From Sulfuricurvum sp. (GTDB lineage: Bacteria > Campylobacterota > Campylobacteria > Campylobacterales > Sulfurimonadaceae), in the NCBI RefSeq assembly GCF_028681615.1, contig NZ_JAQUHV010000007.1:21260-85259 (forward strand): a stretch of DNA of 64,000 nt, in the 5' to 3' direction. This document shows positions 61,469 to 64,000 of the stretch, piece after piece (position 1 is the first letter of the stretch; each line of letters begins with the position of its first letter). The position numbers and the translations under genes were made by a program. The notes beneath the pieces are model-generated. The model was not told the DNA's origin. It worked only from the letters and a program-made list of their open reading frames with translations, and ran no database searches.

Positions 61469-63042
61469 TGATTCCCATCCTCTTTATTCACGACAACTTT
61501 GTTTTTTCCTTCCCTTTTTGCCTGATACATAGCATCATCCGCTTTTTTAACAAAGGACTCAATGCTTTCACTTCCATCGTACTGTGACACACCGATACTG
61601 ATTGTCAATGTACCGACATTTTCAAAAACCGATTCCTCTATCTCTTTTCTAAGCCGCTCTGCAAGAGCTATCGTTCCATCATACGGGGTATCAATTTGTA
61701 AAATGACGAATTCTTCTCCGCCCCATCGTGCAAATATATCGTTGCTTCTCACCATAGTTCGGACAATTTCGGCAATTCGAATAAGTACATCATCTCCGGT
61801 ATTGTGTCCGAATGTATCGTTAACCTTTTTGAAGTCATCGATATCAAAGAGAATCAGTGCTACTGAAATATTGGTGTCTTGCGCATGTTCTGTAGCCAAT
61901 TTGAGCCAACTATTGCATTGTAAGCGGTTGGCCGCATTGGTCAGAGGATCGGTTGCGGCAGCTTTTTCCAGTTCATGTTCAAAGATAATCCGGGAAGTAA
62001 TGTCTTTGCCGGTTGAAATGAAACTGGTGAGTTCCTGACGCTTGTTTTTGAGTGGGACGATTGTTTTAAACTCATTATAGAGTGTTTCGTCTTTTCGTTT
62101 ATTTGTAAGAATACCTTGATAGGTTTCCCCTGAAAGGATCGTATCCCATAGGTGTTGATAAAAAGATCCGTGATGCTCACCGGAACGGAGTATGTTCGGG
62201 GTTTGACCGATAACTTCTTCTGCCAGATAACCCGATTGCTGTTCAAAAGCACGGTTGACGTATTCGATTTTTCCTTGTAAATCGGTGATGACTACTGTAT
62301 CTCCGCTCTCTTCAAGTGCCTTTGAAAGGCGGAGAAGATGAAAATCGGTTTGACGTTTAAATTCGCGAAGGATCTGAGTAATCGCGTAGCTTGCGAGCAT
62401 GGCACAGAGCGCGCGAAAGAGTTCAACAGGTAAAGAGGTAAATGCCTCAAAAGATTCTGCATTGATTACGGATGATGGAAAAAATGTTCCGGTAGGAACG
62501 ATGAGCCCAGCAAAAATACCGTATAGCAAAAAAGTACTTGCAAGGACATAGGCACACCGTTTCATGGATGCATAGACAGACCCCTGAACGAGATACACCG
62601 GATGGTAAAATATATAGGCCGTCATGAAAATGCCGGGAAGACCGAGGAAATAGCGGACAAAAATATTAATATTGTTCAGGGTTAAACTGTGAAAACCTGC
62701 GAGTAATGCAGGTAATACTAAAATAATAAGAGCAAGTGTTATCATCGAATACTTTTTATTCCAAATAACTCGTAAGGAAAAATAGAAAAGGACACTATAC
62801 GAGAGGCCCATTGTAATCCAGCCGGCAGTATAAAATAACTCTTCCGTTTCATTCCCACCCAGGGATTTGAACATCACAAGCCATTCGGATATTCCATGCA
62901 AAATTCCGAATACACCTAAATATTTTAATTCTCGTGTGAATTTGAAAATAGAATTTTCCATCGGATAGTGGAGAATACTAAAGCCAAACAGGAAAAATGC
63001 AAGGCCGTAAAAAAAATAGATATAGTCAATATAATGGAGCAT
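61465..63042 (-). CDS. membrane-bound PAS-GGDEF diguanylate cyclase
   Basis: A 525-residue protein with seven or so N-terminal membrane helices (about 5-225, a MASE-like sensory region), a PAS domain (about 240-350) and a GGDEF domain (about 360-520). The active site is RWGGEEFVIL and the I-site RSND is five residues upstream, so it should make c-di-GMP with feedback. Its stop overlaps the stop of the nif-operon GNAT gene by 4 bp. It is followed upstream by the CZB-like gene, in the same direction. Confidence 0.93.
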   Translation of the reverse strand: MLHYIDYIYFFYGLAFFLFGFSILHYPMENSIFKFTRELKYLGVFGILHGISEWLVMFKSLGGNETEELFYTAGWITMGLSYSVLFYFSLRVIWNKKYSMITLALIILVLPALLAGFHSLTLNNINIFVRYFLGLPGIFMTAYIFYHPVYLVQGSVYASMKRCAYVLASTFLLYGIFAGLIVPTGTFFPSSVINAESFEAFTSLPVELFRALCAMLASYAITQILREFKRQTDFHLLRLSKALEESGDTVVITDLQGKIEYVNRAFEQQSGYLAEEVIGQTPNILRSGEHHGSFYQHLWDTILSGETYQGILTNKRKDETLYNEFKTIVPLKNKRQELTSFISTGKDITSRIIFEHELEKAAATDPLTNAANRLQCNSWLKLATEHAQDTNISVALILFDIDDFKKVNDTFGHNTGDDVLIRIAEIVRTMVRSNDIFARWGGEEFVILQIDTPYDGTIALAERLRKEIEESVFENVGTLTISIGVSQYDGSESIESFVKKADDAMYQAKREGKNKVVVNKEDGNH

Positions 63043-63148
63043 CGATTCTCATTTAGTGAAAGTATGGGAAAGAAAGTATTTATAGTATTGTAGCAGATGT
63101 CGTATTTCTATCCTATAGGATAGAGATGGGAGAAAACAAAAGAAAAAG

Positions 63149-63712
63149 TTATCCCCTCCCTCTTGTTCCGTAAAAATATGCTTCTTCTTCATCAGAAGAT
63201 GAGTATTGGGTCAATACATCTTGCGGTGTTGAAGAAGGAACTTTTGAATATGAGGCTACGAGATTAAATTTATCATCACCTATACTCATAAACTGGCTTT
63301 CTAAAATCCGAAGTTTATGTTTGAGTTGATCTGAGAGGAGAATGATCTCTTCGTAATAGCGGTGTGAGAGCTCGATCTCATGTTCACTCACTTTATTTTT
63401 AGCACCGATCAATCCTCCTATAAGAGATTTCTTTTTCTTTTTATAATAGATGGGATAAATCTTGGTATATTTATCATGTAATGAGAGCATCAGTATCTCA
63501 ATCTCTTCGAGTACCATTCGGGATATCCCTTGAGAAAAGAGCATGGCTTCTTCATAAAACCACTGACCGAATAATGAATCGGTAGGGCTAAGATGAATGG
63601 TATGTTCAGGTACTTCGATTCCGGAGACAAGCAGTTTGATTGCATTGACCCAGCGGATATGTGATGTACGGGCTTGATGGAAGTTGTGTATCGATTTTTC
63701 TTTATTGGTCAT
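63149..63712 (-). CDS. CZB-like (chemoreceptor zinc-binding) protein with Ser for Cys
   Basis: A 187-residue soluble protein. Residues 10-90 follow the CZB pattern: His18-x-x-Trp21, then SLFGQW (46-51) in place of CxFGxW, and His79 in LSLHDKY. The zinc-binding Cys is Ser46, so zinc binding would be weakened or redox-insensitive. A basic coiled region (KKKKKS) and an acidic tail follow. CZB domains regulate chemoreceptors and diguanylate cyclases such as DgcZ. AAGGGGCGGCT precedes the ATG. It is divergent from nifH. Confidence 0.65.
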   Translation of the reverse strand: MTNKEKSIHNFHQARTSHIRWVNAIKLLVSGIEVPEHTIHLSPTDSLFGQWFYEEAMLFSQGISRMVLEEIEILMLSLHDKYTKIYPIYYKKKKKSLIGGLIGAKNKVSEHEIELSHRYYEEIILLSDQLKHKLRILESQFMSIGDDKFNLVASYSKVPSSTPQDVLTQYSSSDEEEAYFYGTRGRG

Positions 63713-63789
63713 AGCCGCCCCTTTTTATATAGAAGTGTATCGACTCTGAATAATTTTGGATCAATAATATGGATTATTTTTTAATCAAA

Positions 63790-63862
63790 TGTAGGAAAAT
63801 GTGATTGTAAGACCCCTGCAAAACCTATTCCTACAAATTTGTCATCAAAATTCTATTTTGTC
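63790..63862. promoter_or_regulatory. nifH upstream region with inverted repeat and CTATTTTGTC motif
   Basis: In the 232 bp between the CZB-like gene and nifH there is an 8-bp inverted repeat TGTAGGAA (63790-63797) / TTCCTACA (63828-63835), then CTATTTTGTC (63853-63862). The latter also occurs upstream of the SIR2-clpPX unit. No TGT-N10-ACA (NifA) site or GG-N10-GC (sigma-54) promoter was found, as expected for Campylobacterota, where nif regulation differs. These are candidate regulator sites. Confidence 0.35.
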
Positions 63863-63944
63863 GTATCGTTTTGGAAAATGTCGCAAAAAACCATAGAACG
63901 ACGGATGCATCAACCTAAGTGAAGTTCAAAAATAAGGGGATAAC

Positions 63945-64000
63945 ATGGCTGGAGCAGCTAGCTTGCGACAAATCGCGTTCTACGGAAAAGGTGGGATCGG
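63945..64000 (+). CDS. nifH: nitrogenase iron protein NifH (5' end, truncated by window edge)
   Basis: The first 19 codons give MAGAASLRQIAFYGKGGIG, containing the start of the P-loop (GKGGIG) of NifH, the ATP-dependent electron donor of nitrogenase. AAGGGGATAAC precedes the ATG. The gene is rightward and continues beyond the window, where nifD and nifK would be expected. Confidence 0.95.
   Translation, partial: MAGAASLRQIAFYGKGGI

Noticed and set aside
63874..63886. GG...GC pair before nifH as a sigma-54 promoter
   Set aside because: The spacing between GG and GC is 8, not 10, and no NifA-type UAS was found.

Overview
The window looks like a chromosome segment of a free-living Campylobacterota (Epsilonproteobacteria), most like the Sulfuricurvum/Sulfurimonas group. 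The reasons are moderate-to-low GC, very tight gene packing, AAGGA-type ribosome sites, abundant PAS/GGDEF signalling proteins, and a molybdenum nitrogenase region whose nifH begins at the right edge. No tRNA, rRNA, CRISPR array, IS element or prophage was recognised. This assignment rests on protein resemblance alone.

Left and middle part (about 1-46.3 kb): an accessory region rich in detoxification, efflux and redox-stress genes, mostly small operons beside their own regulator. In order: a MarR-controlled AaeAB-like efflux operon (0.95-6.1 kb); a SulP-STAS-cNMP anion transporter; PEBP, pirin and 5'-nucleotidase genes; a DUF2167 + M50 protease pair; an AhpD-like gene divergent from a TetR-EamA-ybaK unit with two operator-like palindromes and a structured leader (15.0-17.7 kb); a porin - DsrE - double-Cache - response regulator - histidine kinase operon (17.7-22.6 kb); a frameshifted YciI gene, an arylamine N-acetyltransferase and a class D beta-lactamase; a PAS-GGDEF protein; a cytochrome P460; a MerR regulator divergent from a membrane-anchored pseudo-deformylase and a second AhpD protein; alkylation repair (ogt, tag); an orphan ABC ATPase; alcohol dehydrogenase, nitroreductase, HxlR, esterase, an AraC gene broken by an amber codon, and an Old Yellow Enzyme; and an RND tripartite pump under a divergent TetR gene with tandem operators.

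Right part (about 46.8-64 kb): a nitrogen-fixation region interspersed with signalling genes. It holds nifS, an MntA-HepT toxin-antitoxin pair, clpX and clpP placed directly behind a degenerate SIR2-like gene, a thiol-peroxidase-like protein without peroxidase cysteines, a NifX-like cofactor protein, a FIST-PAS-GGDEF-EAL protein, then the operon nifB - nifV - GNAT - FeoA-like - CCE_0567 metalloprotein - Cys-rich protein - GNAT, followed by a membrane diguanylate cyclase, a CZB-like protein and the first 19 codons of nifH. NifB, NifV, NifS, the NifX-like protein and the small metalloproteins fit FeMo-cofactor supply. The linked ClpXP may be a nif-dedicated protease, by analogy with ClpX2 of Azotobacter.

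The most notable items are the catalytically dead deformylase fused to membrane helices, the nif-linked and sequence-divergent ClpXP with its SIR2-like partner, the degenerate Tpx with a palindrome over its -10 box, the Cache-RR-HK operon with a porin and DsrE, and two freshly broken genes. No intergenic stretch exceeds 300 bp.
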